Positions 37,478-45,262 of a stretch of DNA of 59,761 nt are shown in pieces. This DNA comes from Bacteroidales bacterium (GTDB lineage: Bacteria; Bacteroidota; Bacteroidia; Bacteroidales; UBA12077): positions 1 to 59,761 of the forward strand of contig DAOWGM010000024.1 in assembly GCA_030637515.1 (NCBI GenBank), given 5' to 3'. Positions within the stretch are counted from its first letter, which is position 1; the number at the start of each line of letters is the position of its first letter. The notes beneath the pieces were generated by a model that saw only the letters and a list, made by a program, of their open reading frames with translations, had not been told where the DNA came from and did no database searches. A program made the position numbers and the translations under genes.

Positions 37478-37496
37478 CCCCCTTTTAAAAAGGGGG
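37478..37496 (+). terminator. Possible metG terminator / dispersed hairpin
   Basis: CCCCCTTTT paired with AAAAAGGGGG, 20 bp after the metG stop. The same kind of C5-T/A-G5 hairpin occurs near 31116 and 46560, so it may be a dispersed repeat acting as a terminator. No T-run follows. Confidence 0.45.
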
Positions 37497-37650
37497 AGAT
37501 TTCTTATTTCTTTATCCTGCTGTCATTCCCCTGAACCTGTTCTAATTTTTTTAAACCTTTCCTTCGTGATGTAAATCACTAGGAAACGTTTTTGTAAAAG
37601 AAGAACTCGCCTTTATGAAGAAAGTCTATTAAAATTCTTACATGTCTAAA

Positions 37651-38290
37651 TTAAAGATCGCTGTCTTGTTTATTACCAAGCTGTTTATGCAAATACTTGA
37701 AGTTTTCTAAATCTTCAAAATACTCAACAACCTGTTTTCTTTTTAAAATTGTTAGTTCTTCAGAGACTAATGATGTATATGAAGTCCATGGATATTCTAC
37801 ATTATCTTCTACAAAACCATGTTTTACTGGATTGTTGTGAATATATAATATTAGGTTAATTAGTTGTTTTTTGTTCTTTACTAATTTTCGCTCATAATTT
37901 TTTTCAAACAAAGAACCTCTCCTGTTATGTCTAATATTAAACTTTTTCGAATAGGAATTAAATAAATGCTTAAACTGCTGCGTTGGATTAGGTTTTTTAT
38001 AAAAATCATTGGACGGTTTTTCTTTAATATATGTTTTCCATTTTAAAGAAGGGTCTTCTGATTTTGCATTTTCTTATTTAAATATCCTATTTCCTTTTCG
38101 TCCTTTATTCTAATAAATGAAAATGATTTTTCATTAAACACCACGCATAAATATCTGCCATGGAATCAATATAAATCTCCAATAAATATAAAAAATGTTG
38201 ATAATACTTTTCATCAATAAAAATATCTTCATAATTATTACCCCGGTTATAAATATGATAGTATTTATCGTATTCAAGTAGTGGTTTCAT
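37651..38290 (-). pseudogene. Frameshifted REP-associated tyrosine transposase (Y1/IS200-like)
   Basis: Remnant of a RAYT-type transposase. The first fragment (38105-38290) carries the N-terminal YYHIYNRGNNYEDIF and the HUH-type metal motif KNHFHLL, then meets a stop. A second frame continues the family pattern briefly (IKDEKEIGYLNKK), and a third frame runs from about 38075 to 37651 with KWKTYIKEKPS, RRGSLFEKNYE and the catalytic-tyrosine helix LILYIHNNPVKHGF. At least two frameshifts separate these parts, so the gene is dead as written unless the assembly is wrong. Related palindromic repeats are scattered through the window, but a link is inference. The 38291-38466 spacer holds nothing recognisable. 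Confidence 0.85.
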
Positions 38291-38466
38291 AATTATATTT
38301 TATAAGGAATTTGACATTTCCTGATCCTTGCAGACGAAAGAAAGACTTTTTCATCTATTTTTTCATTTCATTTTCCTTCATTTCGTCAGAATCATGGGAA
38401 TGGTAAAGGTATTTACTATTATTTCAAATGATTCGTTGTCCTACCGGACGAAAGAATATTTTCAAA

Positions 38467-40347
38467 TTAATCCACCCAATCACCGTTTTCCTTAATCAGT
38501 TGAATTAATTCCTCAACGGCATTTTCTTCAGGAATATTTTTCTTGACAACTTCCCTGTTTTTATACAAAGTAATTTTTCCTGGACCAGCTCCTACGTATC
38601 CATAATCGGCATCGGCCATTTCACCGGGACCATTTACAATACATCCCATAATACCGATTTTCAGACTTTTCAAATGTAATGTGCGATCACGAATTTCTTT
38701 TGTGGTTTTTTGCAAATCAAAAAGTGTTCTTCCACATCCCGGACATGAAATATATTCTGTTTTTGAGGTTCGAACACGACTTGCTTGTAATATTCCAAAC
38801 GACGTATTTATAATATCTTGCTCGTCAATATTTCCGAAATCCTGCCTATCGGCAGACAGGTTTTCTATCCAGACTCCATCTCCAAAACCATCTAAAAACA
38901 AGCCTCCAATATCACAAGATGATTTTAATTGCAAATCTTCCAAAATATTTTCTTTGTACGATTTTTTTATAATAACTGGTATATTGTTCCCTGAGTTCAT
39001 TAATTTTAAAAAGGCCGCTCGCTGATCAGCAAAACTATTTTTATTATTAGATTCCAGAATTAATACCAGCTTATTTTGGTTTTTAATTTTAAGAAGATTC
39101 TCATCATCTAAATCGGCACAATTCATTTTTAGAAAATTTAATACTGGTGACGGCTTTTCCGATAAATAAAAGTTATTAAATGATGTAAAAAGAGGAAAAA
39201 CATTTTCGTTGTGAAAAATTTGTTGCTCCCACACTTCCTCATCAATAATATAGTTTGAATCACCGCTTGGAGTGCTAACAGCAATATCTTTTCCTAAAAA
39301 GATAAATTCCTGTTTCAACTCTGTTTTACTTGCTATGTTACCAATGACAACAGCTAGGCCTTCGCCTCCAATATTTAAAACCGCATTTGTTTCTCTTTTC
39401 GAGTATTCAAAAAAGTTGGCTGGCACAGGACTTACCGATTTAATTTCCTCATGATCAATTCTTTCCGAAATATAACTTACCATTTTTTGTGCAACAGGAA
39501 TTTCATTTTCGGGCGCTTCCGTTAAGGAAACACGAATAGTATCACCTATTCCGTCGCCTAATAATGTTCCTATTCCAACTGCCGATTTTATTCGTCCATC
39601 TTCTCCTTCTCCAGCTTCAGTAACACCAAGATGTAATGGAAAATCCATTCCTTCATCTTTCATTCGAGTAATGAGTAAACGATTCGACTGAACCATTACT
39701 CTTGTATTGCTCGATTTTAATGAAACAACTATATTGAAAAATTCCTCTCGAACACAAATACGAAGAAACTCCATCGCTGATTCAACCATGCCTTCTGGCG
39801 TATCTCCAAATCGGCTCATAATTCTATCGGATAACGAACCATGATTTACACCTATACGAAGAGCTGTTTTGTTCTTTTTACAGATTTCAAGCAAAGGAAT
39901 CAAGCTATCTTCTATTTTTTTAATCTCTTTTTGATATTCTTCTGTTGAAAATTCTCCTTTTAATACATCAGATCTTTTGTCAACAAAGTTTCCTGGATTA
40001 ATACGTACTTTTTCAATTAATTCGGCTGCAGTGAAAGCTGCTTTTGGGTTAAAATGAATATCTGCTGCCACAGGAGTTTCAAATCCTGCTTCACGAATTC
40101 CATTTTTTATATTTTCAAGATTTTCTGCTTCTTTAACACCTTGTGCTGTTATGCGCACAATTTCGCCTCCTGCCCTAATAATATTCAGCGACTGATTTAT
40201 TGTTTCTGAAGTATTGAGCGTATTCGTATTTGTCATGGATTGAATGCAAATTGGATTATTTCCTCCCATTTTAATGTTTCCAACCTGAACCGATCGTGTT
40301 TTTAATCGTGTGTATTGAAATAAATTGATGTATTCTTCGTATTTCAT
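38467..40347 (-). CDS. ispG: 4-hydroxy-3-methylbut-2-en-1-yl diphosphate synthase, long form
   Basis: Penultimate enzyme of the MEP pathway: reductive ring opening of MEcPP to HMBPP with a 4Fe-4S cluster. At 626 residues it is the long form with an extra central domain (about 290-530), as in Bacteroidota, Chlamydiae and plants. N-terminal TIM-barrel signatures: IQSMTNTNTLN, VRITAQGVKEAENL, RIGVNHGSL. Cluster cysteines are in SCPGCGRTLFDL and GCIVNGPGEMADADYGYVG. A 20-bp palindrome (38841-38860) is embedded in the coding sequence at the start of the last domain, encoding LSADRQD. Divergent from gldA. Confidence 0.95.
   Translation of the reverse strand: MKYEEYINLFQYTRLKTRSVQVGNIKMGGNNPICIQSMTNTNTLNTSETINQSLNIIRAGGEIVRITAQGVKEAENLENIKNGIREAGFETPVAADIHFNPKAAFTAAELIEKVRINPGNFVDKRSDVLKGEFSTEEYQKEIKKIEDSLIPLLEICKKNKTALRIGVNHGSLSDRIMSRFGDTPEGMVESAMEFLRICVREEFFNIVVSLKSSNTRVMVQSNRLLITRMKDEGMDFPLHLGVTEAGEGEDGRIKSAVGIGTLLGDGIGDTIRVSLTEAPENEIPVAQKMVSYISERIDHEEIKSVSPVPANFFEYSKRETNAVLNIGGEGLAVVIGNIASKTELKQEFIFLGKDIAVSTPSGDSNYIIDEEVWEQQIFHNENVFPLFTSFNNFYLSEKPSPVLNFLKMNCADLDDENLLKIKNQNKLVLILESNNKNSFADQRAAFLKLMNSGNNIPVIIKKSYKENILEDLQLKSSCDIGGLFLDGFGDGVWIENLSADRQDFGNIDEQDIINTSFGILQASRVRTSKTEYISCPGCGRTLFDLQKTTKEIRDRTLHLKSLKIGIMGCIVNGPGEMADADYGYVGAGPGKITLYKNREVVKKNIPEENAVEELIQLIKENGDWVD
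38841..38860. repeat. Dispersed palindrome inside ispG
   Basis: CCTGCCTATCGGCAGACAGG, a near-perfect palindrome, lies in frame within ispG. A related unit (CCTGTCGGCAGACAGG) occurs at 44565-44580 in a spacer. Confidence 0.65.
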
Positions 40348-40385
40348 TTGTTTTTATTCTGATAATGATAGCAAAAGTAATAAAA

Positions 40386-40459
40386 AGCTATAAGCTTTTA
40401 GCTTCAAGCCCCAAGCTTTATTTTATCATGAAGCTTGTAGCTTGTTACTTGCAGCTAAT
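40386..40459. repeat. Heptad array of AGCTNNN type upstream of gldA
   Basis: Five phased 7-mers (AGCTATA, AGCTTTT, AGCTTCA, AGCCCCA, AGCTTTA), an 11-bp break, then AGCTTGT twice, TACTTGC and AGCTAAT. Lies in the ispG-gldA intergenic region and ends 33 bp before the gldA ATG. Confidence 0.65.
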
Positions 40460-40492
40460 TTATTTATTTTCGTATCATCAAAAACAAAAGAA

Positions 40493-41407
40493 ATGTCGAT
40501 ACAAGTAAAAGATCTAAGCAAAATATACGGGCAACAAAAGGCAATTGATCAAATTAGCTTTGAAATAAAAACAGGAGAAATTGTTGGATTCGTTGGTCCA
40601 AATGGTGCAGGTAAATCAACTACCATGAAAATTCTCACCGGTTTTATCCCTCCTTCATCTGGTGAAGCAAAAATTAATGATCTGGATTTGATAGAAAAAT
40701 CGCTTGAAATAAGAAAACATATTGGATATCTACCTGAAAACAATCCTCTATATCTTGACATGTATGTAAAAGAATACCTGGAGTTTGTAGCGGGAATCTA
40801 TAAGTTAGGAAAAAAAACAAAATCACGAATTGAAGAAATAATTGAGCAAACCGGATTAAGTATTGAGCAAAAGAAAAAAATCGGTGCTCTCTCCAAAGGA
40901 TACAGACAAAGAGTTGGTCTGGCACAAGCCCTGATTCACGACCCGGCAATTTTAATTTTAGATGAACCAACCTCAGGATTGGATCCGAATCAAATAATTG
41001 AAATCCGAAACTTGATTTCCACGGTAGGAAAAGAAAAAACAGTAATGCTTTCAACCCATATTATGCAAGAAGTTGAAGCCATTTGCGATCGCATCATCAT
41101 CATTAATAAAGGTAAAATTGTTGCTGATGACTCTATTGACTCTATTTATTCACATACACAAGACCAGTTAATTACAGTAATTGTTGAATTCGACAAAGCG
41201 CCCAACCAGAAACAACTCGAGAATATTGAACTTGTCGACAAGGTTGCTAAAGTAAATGATAAAAACTGGTTAATACAAAGTACCTCAACAGAAGACATTC
41301 GTCCAAAGATTTTCAATTTCGCTGTTAAATCCGACTTGGCAGTACTTTCTATGCAGAAAAAAGAAAAAAGCTTAGAAGAAGTTTTTCAAGAACTAACACG
41401 ACAATGA
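40493..41407 (+). CDS. gldA: GldA-type ABC transporter ATP-binding protein
   Basis: Cytosolic ATPase of an ABC exporter; in flavobacteria GldA works with GldF and GldG and is linked to gliding motility. From the ATG at 40493 the protein has 304 residues: Walker A GPNGAGKST, the GldA-typical IGYLPENNPLYLDMYVKEY, signature LSKGYRQRVGLAQAL, Walker B LILDEPTSGLD and the switch His in STHIMQE. The longer frame from 40442 starts inside the heptad array and was not used. gldF/gldG are not next to it: the downstream neighbour is an S23 cassette, and the last codons CAA TGA already belong to its heptad array. Confidence 0.88.
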   Translation: MSIQVKDLSKIYGQQKAIDQISFEIKTGEIVGFVGPNGAGKSTTMKILTGFIPPSSGEAKINDLDLIEKSLEIRKHIGYLPENNPLYLDMYVKEYLEFVAGIYKLGKKTKSRIEEIIEQTGLSIEQKKKIGALSKGYRQRVGLAQALIHDPAILILDEPTSGLDPNQIIEIRNLISTVGKEKTVMLSTHIMQEVEAICDRIIIINKGKIVADDSIDSIYSHTQDQLITVIVEFDKAPNQKQLENIELVDKVAKVNDKNWLIQSTSTEDIRPKIFNFAVKSDLAVLSMQKKEKSLEEVFQELTRQ

Positions 41408-41452
41408 TCAATACTTCAATAAACAATTAACAGTGATCAGTACTACAATAAT
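41402..41452. repeat. Upstream CAATNNN heptad array of cassette 1
   Basis: CAATGAT, CAATACTT, CAATAAA, CAATTAA, CAGTGAT, CAGTACTA, CAATAAT. The first three make exactly the 22-bp unit that is tandemly repeated at 43359. Begins inside the last gldA codon pair. Confidence 0.6.
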
Positions 41453-41475
41453 TAATGACCAATAATTAACGAATT

Positions 41476-41835
41476 ATGGAAAAAAAGAATCCTGCGTTGG
41501 ATAAGTCTTTTGATTTTGCAAAGAAGATAGTGTTTTTATATAAAGATATTACTGCTAAACATAAAGAGTATGTTCTTTCAAAACAAATTTTAAGAAGTGG
41601 TACATCAATTGGCGCTAATATTTCTGAAGCAAACGGCGCAATTTCTGAAGCTGACTTTTCAAACAAGATTTCAATTGCATATAAAGAGTGTCTTGAAACA
41701 AAATATTGGTTAAAATTATTAAAAGAAACAGATTATTTATTAGATTCAACATTCAATCCCCTATTCGAAAATGCAGATGAATTAGCCAAAATTCTATTCT
41801 CAATCCTCAAAAAAACTCGTATAAATAAAAAATAG
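41476..41835 (+). CDS. S23-type four-helix-bundle protein, copy 1
   Basis: A 119-residue all-helical protein of the four-helix-bundle family first found in 23S rRNA intervening sequences; the accessory protein Avd of diversity-generating retroelements has the same fold and forms basic pentamers that bind nucleic acid. Hallmarks: LSKQILRSGTSIGANISEA and SNKISIAYKECLETKYWL. It differs from copy 3 at only 8 residues by my count and more from copy 2. It lies between gldA and metK and is flanked by heptad arrays in inverted orientation. Function is unknown; nucleic-acid binding is likely from the fold. Confidence 0.85.
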   Translation: MEKKNPALDKSFDFAKKIVFLYKDITAKHKEYVLSKQILRSGTSIGANISEANGAISEADFSNKISIAYKECLETKYWLKLLKETDYLLDSTFNPLFENADELAKILFSILKKTRINKK

Positions 41836-41843
41836 CATAATTA

Positions 41844-41962
41844 GTTATTGTTAACTGATAATTGATCATTGGTAATTGATTATTGCACATTGATAATTGA
41901 TAATTGGTAATTGTTAATTGAACATTGGTATTTGTTAATTGAAAACTGGTAATTGATAATTG
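41844..41962. repeat. Seventeen-unit NNNATTG heptad array
   Basis: Seventeen consecutive 7-mers, all ending in TG and most in ATTG (e.g. GTTATTG, TTAACTG, ATAATTG, GTAATTG), with no break in phase over 119 bp. The first three bases of each unit vary. Confidence 0.85.
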
Positions 41963-42016
41963 AAATTCTTATTTTTGGCCTTTATTATTTTTAATCATTA
42001 TAAATTAAATTTTATT

Positions 42017-43282
42017 ATGGGATATTTATTTACATCTGAATCTGTCTCTGAAGGACATCCTGACAAGGTTGCTGATCAAATATCAGATGCTTTATTAGAC
42101 GAGTTTTTACGTCGCGATCCTGAATCTAAAGTTGCTTGTGAAACTCTGGTAACAACTGGTTTAGTGGTTTTAAGCGGTGAAGTTCGTACTAAAGCATATA
42201 TCGACGTTCAGGAAGTTGCCCGAAGAGTTATTAAACGAATTGGTTATACCAAGCAAGAGTATCGATTTGATTCAGAATCCTGTGGTGTTATTTCTACTAT
42301 TCACGAGCAGTCTCCGGATATTAATCAAGGAGTTGTGAGAGAAAAAGAAGAAGATCAAGGAGCAGGTGATCAAGGAATGATGTTTGGTTATGCAAGCAAA
42401 GAAACAGACGATTACATGCCATTGTCATTAGTTCTATCGCATGTATTATTGATAGAGATGGCTAAGATCCGAAGAGAAGGAAAAGAAATGACTTATCTGC
42501 GTCCGGATTCAAAATCTCAGGTAACAATTGAGTATAACGATAACAACGAACCACAAAAAGTTCATACGATTGTTGTTTCAACACAACACGATGACTTTGA
42601 CGAGGAAAAAGCAATGCTTGCAAAAATTAAGAATGATGTTAGAACTATTCTTATTCCACAAGCAAAAGCCTGTTTCCCTGAAAGAGTACAAAAACTATTT
42701 ACCGACGATTTTATATTACATGTTAATCCAACCGGAAAATTTGTAATTGGTGGACCTCACGGTGATACCGGACTTACAGGAAGAAAAATCATAGTTGATA
42801 CATACGGAGGAAAAGGTGCTCACGGTGGTGGTGCATTCTCTGGAAAAGATTCATCAAAAGTAGACCGTTCGGCAGCGTATGCTTCTCGTCATATTGCTAA
42901 AAATATTGTTGCAGCAGGAATTGCTGACGAAGCATTAATTCAGGTTGCATATGCTATTGGTGTTGCCGAGCCTGTTGGCTTGTACATAAACACTTATGGC
43001 ACTGCAAATGTTGATATGACCGATGGTGAAATTGCTGAAAAAATCAATACAATATTTGACATGCGTCCGGCAGCTATTGTTAAACGATTTGGATTAAAGA
43101 ATCCTATTTTCGAAGAAACAGCAGCTTATGGTCATATGGGACGTGATTTTAAAACTGCCAGCGTTGAAATTATTAAAGGCAACAATGGTTGCGAAGAAAA
43201 ATCTATTCAGAAAGATGTTGAATTCTTTGCATGGGAAAAGTTAGATTATGTTGATAAAATTAAAGCGAGCTTTAGTATATAG
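42017..43282 (+). CDS. metK: S-adenosylmethionine synthase
   Basis: Makes SAM from methionine and ATP in the cytosol; 421 residues from the ATG at 42017, which begins the conserved [20 protein letters not shown]. Other signatures: [12 protein letters not shown], the hexapeptide-containing [13 protein letters not shown] and [19 protein letters not shown]. The upstream in-frame start at 41960 lies at the end of a heptad array and is unlikely. No SAM riboswitch was recognised in the leader. Notable only for its position between two S23 cassettes. Confidence 0.96.
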   Translation: MGYLFTSESVSEGHPDKVADQISDALLDEFLRRDPESKVACETLVTTGLVVLSGEVRTKAYIDVQEVARRVIKRIGYTKQEYRFDSESCGVISTIHEQSPDINQGVVREKEEDQGAGDQGMMFGYASKETDDYMPLSLVLSHVLLIEMAKIRREGKEMTYLRPDSKSQVTIEYNDNNEPQKVHTIVVSTQHDDFDEEKAMLAKIKNDVRTILIPQAKACFPERVQKLFTDDFILHVNPTGKFVIGGPHGDTGLTGRKIIVDTYGGKGAHGGGAFSGKDSSKVDRSAAYASRHIAKNIVAAGIADEALIQVAYAIGVAEPVGLYINTYGTANVDMTDGEIAEKINTIFDMRPAAIVKRFGLKNPIFEETAAYGHMGRDFKTASVEIIKGNNGCEEKSIQKDVEFFAWEKLDYVDKIKASFSI

Positions 43283-43313
43283 ACATTAGTATCAAGTATC
43301 GAGATATAAATTG

Positions 43314-43344
43314 GCCATGCTCATTTCGAGTGTGGCTTTTTTTT
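43314..43344 (+). terminator. metK rho-independent terminator
   Basis: Nine-pair stem GCCATGCTC/GAGTGTGGC (two G-T pairs, 5-nt loop) followed by eight T residues. Confidence 0.85.
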
Positions 43345-43358
43345 GCAATGTTCAATAA

Positions 43359-43458
43359 TCAATAAACAATGATCAATACTTCAATAAACAATGATCAATA
43401 CTTCAATAAACAATGATCAATACTTCAATAAACAATGATCAATACTTCAATAAACAAT
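43359..43458. repeat. Four perfect 22-bp tandem repeats plus a partial fifth
   Basis: Each 22-bp unit is CAATAAA, CAATGAT, CAATACTT in order (7+7+8) read from position 2 of the unit. Copies start at 43359, 43381, 43403 and 43425; a 12-bp partial copy follows. One further copy of the same 22 bp is at 41402-41423. No spacers, so not CRISPR. Confidence 0.9.
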
Positions 43459-43540
43459 TGTTATTACTACAATGAGTAATTTTGATATAATAATTATTAA
43501 CTTTATATAACAAGGAAGTATTAATCCAAAATCAAATTCA

Positions 43541-43900
43541 ATGCAAAAAGAAAATCCAGCACTTGATAAATCCTTTTTATTTGCGAAGAAAATCGTGTTT
43601 TTATATAAAAATATTATTTCAAAACAAAAAGAATACATCCTTTCAAAACAAATTTTAAGAAGTGGAACATCGATCGGTGCAAACATATCCGAAGCGAATG
43701 GTGCTATTTCAGAAGCTGATTTCTCAAACAAAATCTCAATTGCTTATAAAGAATGTCTCGAAACTAAATATTGGTTAAGGCTGTTAAAGGAAACAGATTA
43801 TCTTGAAGAATCTGTTTTTAATGAACTATATGAAAATGCAGATGAGTTGGGAAAAATATTATTTTCAATTCTTAAAAAAACTCGCATAAATAAAAAATAG
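43541..43900 (+). CDS. S23-type four-helix-bundle protein, copy 2
   Basis: A 119-residue paralogue of the proteins encoded at 41476 and 44784, the most divergent of the three (for example FLFAKKIVFLYKNIISKQKEY instead of FDFAKKIVFLYKDITAKHKEY), yet identical through RSGTSIGANISEANGAISEADF with copy 1. Same family and likely fold, so nucleic-acid or protein-scaffold binding is possible but unproven. Located between metK and the UpxY-type antiterminator gene, which starts about 100 bp downstream across an NNNATTG array. Confidence 0.85.
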   Translation: MQKENPALDKSFLFAKKIVFLYKNIISKQKEYILSKQILRSGTSIGANISEANGAISEADFSNKISIAYKECLETKYWLRLLKETDYLEESVFNELYENADELGKILFSILKKTRINKK

Positions 43901-43908
43901 CATAGCTG

Positions 43909-43957
43909 GTTATTGTTAACTGATAATTGTTTTCTGATAATTGATAATTGTTAATTG
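43909..43957. repeat. Seven-unit NNNATTG heptad array
   Basis: GTTATTG, TTAACTG, ATAATTG, TTTTCTG, ATAATTG, ATAATTG, TTAATTG in unbroken phase, between S23 copy 2 and the antiterminator gene. Confidence 0.8.
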
Positions 43958-44001
43958 AAAAAGTTATTTTTGCAGTATCATATGGGGAAAGCAGTATTAT
44001 C

Positions 44002-44496
44002 ATGACAAAAAAATGGTTTGCATTATATACCAAATCAAGGACAGAAAAAAAAGTAAATCAGGCACTTATTGATAAAGAAATAGAGTGTTATCTCCCACTT
44101 GAAAAGAAATTAAAGATTTGGAGCGATCGCAAGAAATGGGTAGAAGAACCTTTTATCCGTTCCTATATTTTTGTAAATATTGAAGAAGGTGAATTGCAAA
44201 AAGCATTGAACACTCCGGGTATAGTAAACGTTATACGATTTGGGGGTAAACCGGCACATGTGCGCGAAGAACAAATTAAAATTATTCAGTCGCTACTTTC
44301 CGGAAGTGAAGAATATGAATTGAGTACAGATAATTTTGTGCCAAACGAAAAGGTAGAAGTTGTTTCTGGTAGTTTAAAAGGACTTGTTGGTGAAATGGTT
44401 CATCATTTGAATAAATATAAGGTTTTAGTACGCATTGAGTCGATAAATCAAAATATTTTAATAAAGATAAATCCTTCGCATTTAAAGAAGGTTTAA
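44002..44496 (+). CDS. UpxY-type NusG-like transcription antiterminator
   Basis: A 164-residue NusG paralogue specialised for a polysaccharide operon: it loads on RNA polymerase in the leader and prevents premature termination across the long locus. The NGN domain starts KKWFALYTKSRTEKKVNQ and includes EEPFIRSYIFVNI; a C-terminal KOW motif is in FVPNEKVEVVSGSLKGLVGE. Start chosen at the ATG at 44002; the longer frame from 43948 begins inside the heptad array. Its place at the head of the polysaccharide genes is standard in Bacteroidota, although an S23 cassette now separates it from wza. Confidence 0.9.
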   Translation: MTKKWFALYTKSRTEKKVNQALIDKEIECYLPLEKKLKIWSDRKKWVEEPFIRSYIFVNIEEGELQKALNTPGIVNVIRFGGKPAHVREEQIKIIQSLLSGSEEYELSTDNFVPNEKVEVVSGSLKGLVGEMVHHLNKYKVLVRIESINQNILIKINPSHLKKV

Positions 44497-44672
44497 TTAT
44501 ATTTGATAGGGTAAAAAAGGGATACAAAACGGTTTGTTGTTTATCTTCAACATCCTTCGATAAACCTGTCGGCAGACAGGCAAGACTTAGGATGACAAGC
44601 AATATTTCAGATTGTCACACTGAGCCCGATAGTTATCGGGACGTGACTGAGGAAGCGGAGCTGTGTAAAAAC
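44497..44672. repeat. Spacer with dispersed palindromes
   Basis: Holds CCTGTCGGCAGACAGG (44565-44580), a GTCACACTGAGC element and the palindrome CCCGATAGTTATCGGG (44625-44640), followed by GACGTGACTGAGG. The second palindrome recurs as CCCGATAGCTATCGGG at 46576. No gene seen. Confidence 0.65.
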
Positions 44673-44755
44673 CAATGTTCAATCTTCAATAGGCAATTAT
44701 CAATAAAAAATATTAATTTGTTTACCAATCATTGATAACTGATAATTGACAATTG
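44673..44755. repeat. Head-to-head heptad arrays
   Basis: Five CAATNNN units (44673-44707) face four NNNATTG-type units (44728-44755: ATCATTG, ATAACTG, ATAATTG, ACAATTG) across a 20-bp gap. The two halves are partly complementary and could form a hairpin. Confidence 0.7.
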
Positions 44756-44783
44756 TAAAGACTAAGAACAACAATAAAAAATA

Positions 44784-45146
44784 ATGGAAAAAAAGAATCC
44801 TGCATTGGACAAGTCTTTTGATTTTGCAAAGAAGATTGTGTTTTTATATAAAGATATTACTACTAAACATAAAGAGTATGTTCTTTCAAAACAAATTTTA
44901 AGAAGTGGCACATCTGTTGGCGCCAACATTTCCGAAGCAAATGGAGCTATTTCAGAAGCAGACTTTTCCAATAAGATTTCAATTGCATATAAAGAGTGTC
45001 TTGAAACAAAATATTGGTTAAAATTATTAAAAGAAACAAACTATATAAATGAATCAATATTCAATCCGCTATTTGAAAATGCAGATGAATTAGGAAAAAT
45101 TCTATTTTCGATACTCAAAAAAACAAGAATCAATAAAAAACAGTAA
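44784..45146 (+). CDS. S23-type four-helix-bundle protein, copy 3
   Basis: A 120-residue protein nearly identical to copy 1. At DNA level the match is mosaic: bases 44909-44975 differ from copy 1 at about 13 positions, almost all synonymous, while the 63 bp after it are identical and the 120 bp before it carry about four changes. This points to gene conversion with another family member. It lies between the antiterminator gene and wza, and the stop codon is part of the first heptad of the downstream array. Function unknown; family features as in copy 1. Confidence 0.85.
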   Translation: MEKKNPALDKSFDFAKKIVFLYKDITTKHKEYVLSKQILRSGTSVGANISEANGAISEADFSNKISIAYKECLETKYWLKLLKETNYINESIFNPLFENADELGKILFSILKKTRINKKQ

Positions 45147-45251
45147 TTTGTTTTCTGATAATTGTTAATTGTTTATTGAAGTATTGATCATCGTTAATTG
45201 AAGTATTGAAAACTGATAATTGAATAATTGGTCATTGATAATTGTTAATTG
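45144..45251. repeat. NNNATTG heptad array before wza
   Basis: Fifteen units, mostly 7 bp with three 8-bp units (AAGTATTG twice, AATAATTG), reaching to 12 bp before the wza ATG. The S23 copy 3 stop codon is part of the first unit. Confidence 0.8.
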
Positions 45252-45262
45252 AAAACAAAGAA

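Larger units (their letters stand above)
41402..41962. mobile_element. Putative S23 cassette 1 with inverted heptad arrays
   Basis: A 561-bp unit made of an upstream array of CAATNNN heptads (41402-41452), an S23 four-helix-bundle gene, and a downstream array of NNNATTG heptads (41844-41962). The two arrays are complementary in sense and so act like inverted termini. The same plan recurs at 43359-43957 and 44673-45251. No transposase is inside; mobility is inferred. Confidence 0.4.
43359..43957. mobile_element. Putative S23 cassette 2 with inverted heptad arrays
   Basis: A 599-bp unit: 22-bp tandem repeats of CAATNNN heptads upstream, S23 gene, NNNATTG heptads downstream. The junction after its stop (TAGCATA, then GTTATTG, TTAACTG, ATAATTG) is shared with cassette 1, so gene and flank appear to have duplicated together. 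Confidence 0.4.
44673..45251. mobile_element. Putative S23 cassette 3 with inverted heptad arrays
   Basis: A 579-bp unit: five CAATNNN heptads, four NNNATTG heptads, S23 gene, then a long NNNATTG array up to the wza start. Length and plan match the cassettes at 41402 and 43359. Confidence 0.4.

Noticed and set aside
41880..42016. SAM riboswitch in front of metK
   Set aside because: The leader is a simple heptad array followed by about 55 AT-rich bases; no riboswitch-like conserved core was found.
43359..43458. Possible CRISPR array (22-bp repeats)
   Set aside because: The repeats are directly adjacent with no spacers and are built of smaller heptads; no cas gene is present.
41402..45251. 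Diversity-generating retroelement, because S23 proteins resemble Avd
   Set aside because: No reverse transcriptase and no template/variable repeat pair with adenine-specific changes was seen; differences between S23 copies are mostly synonymous.
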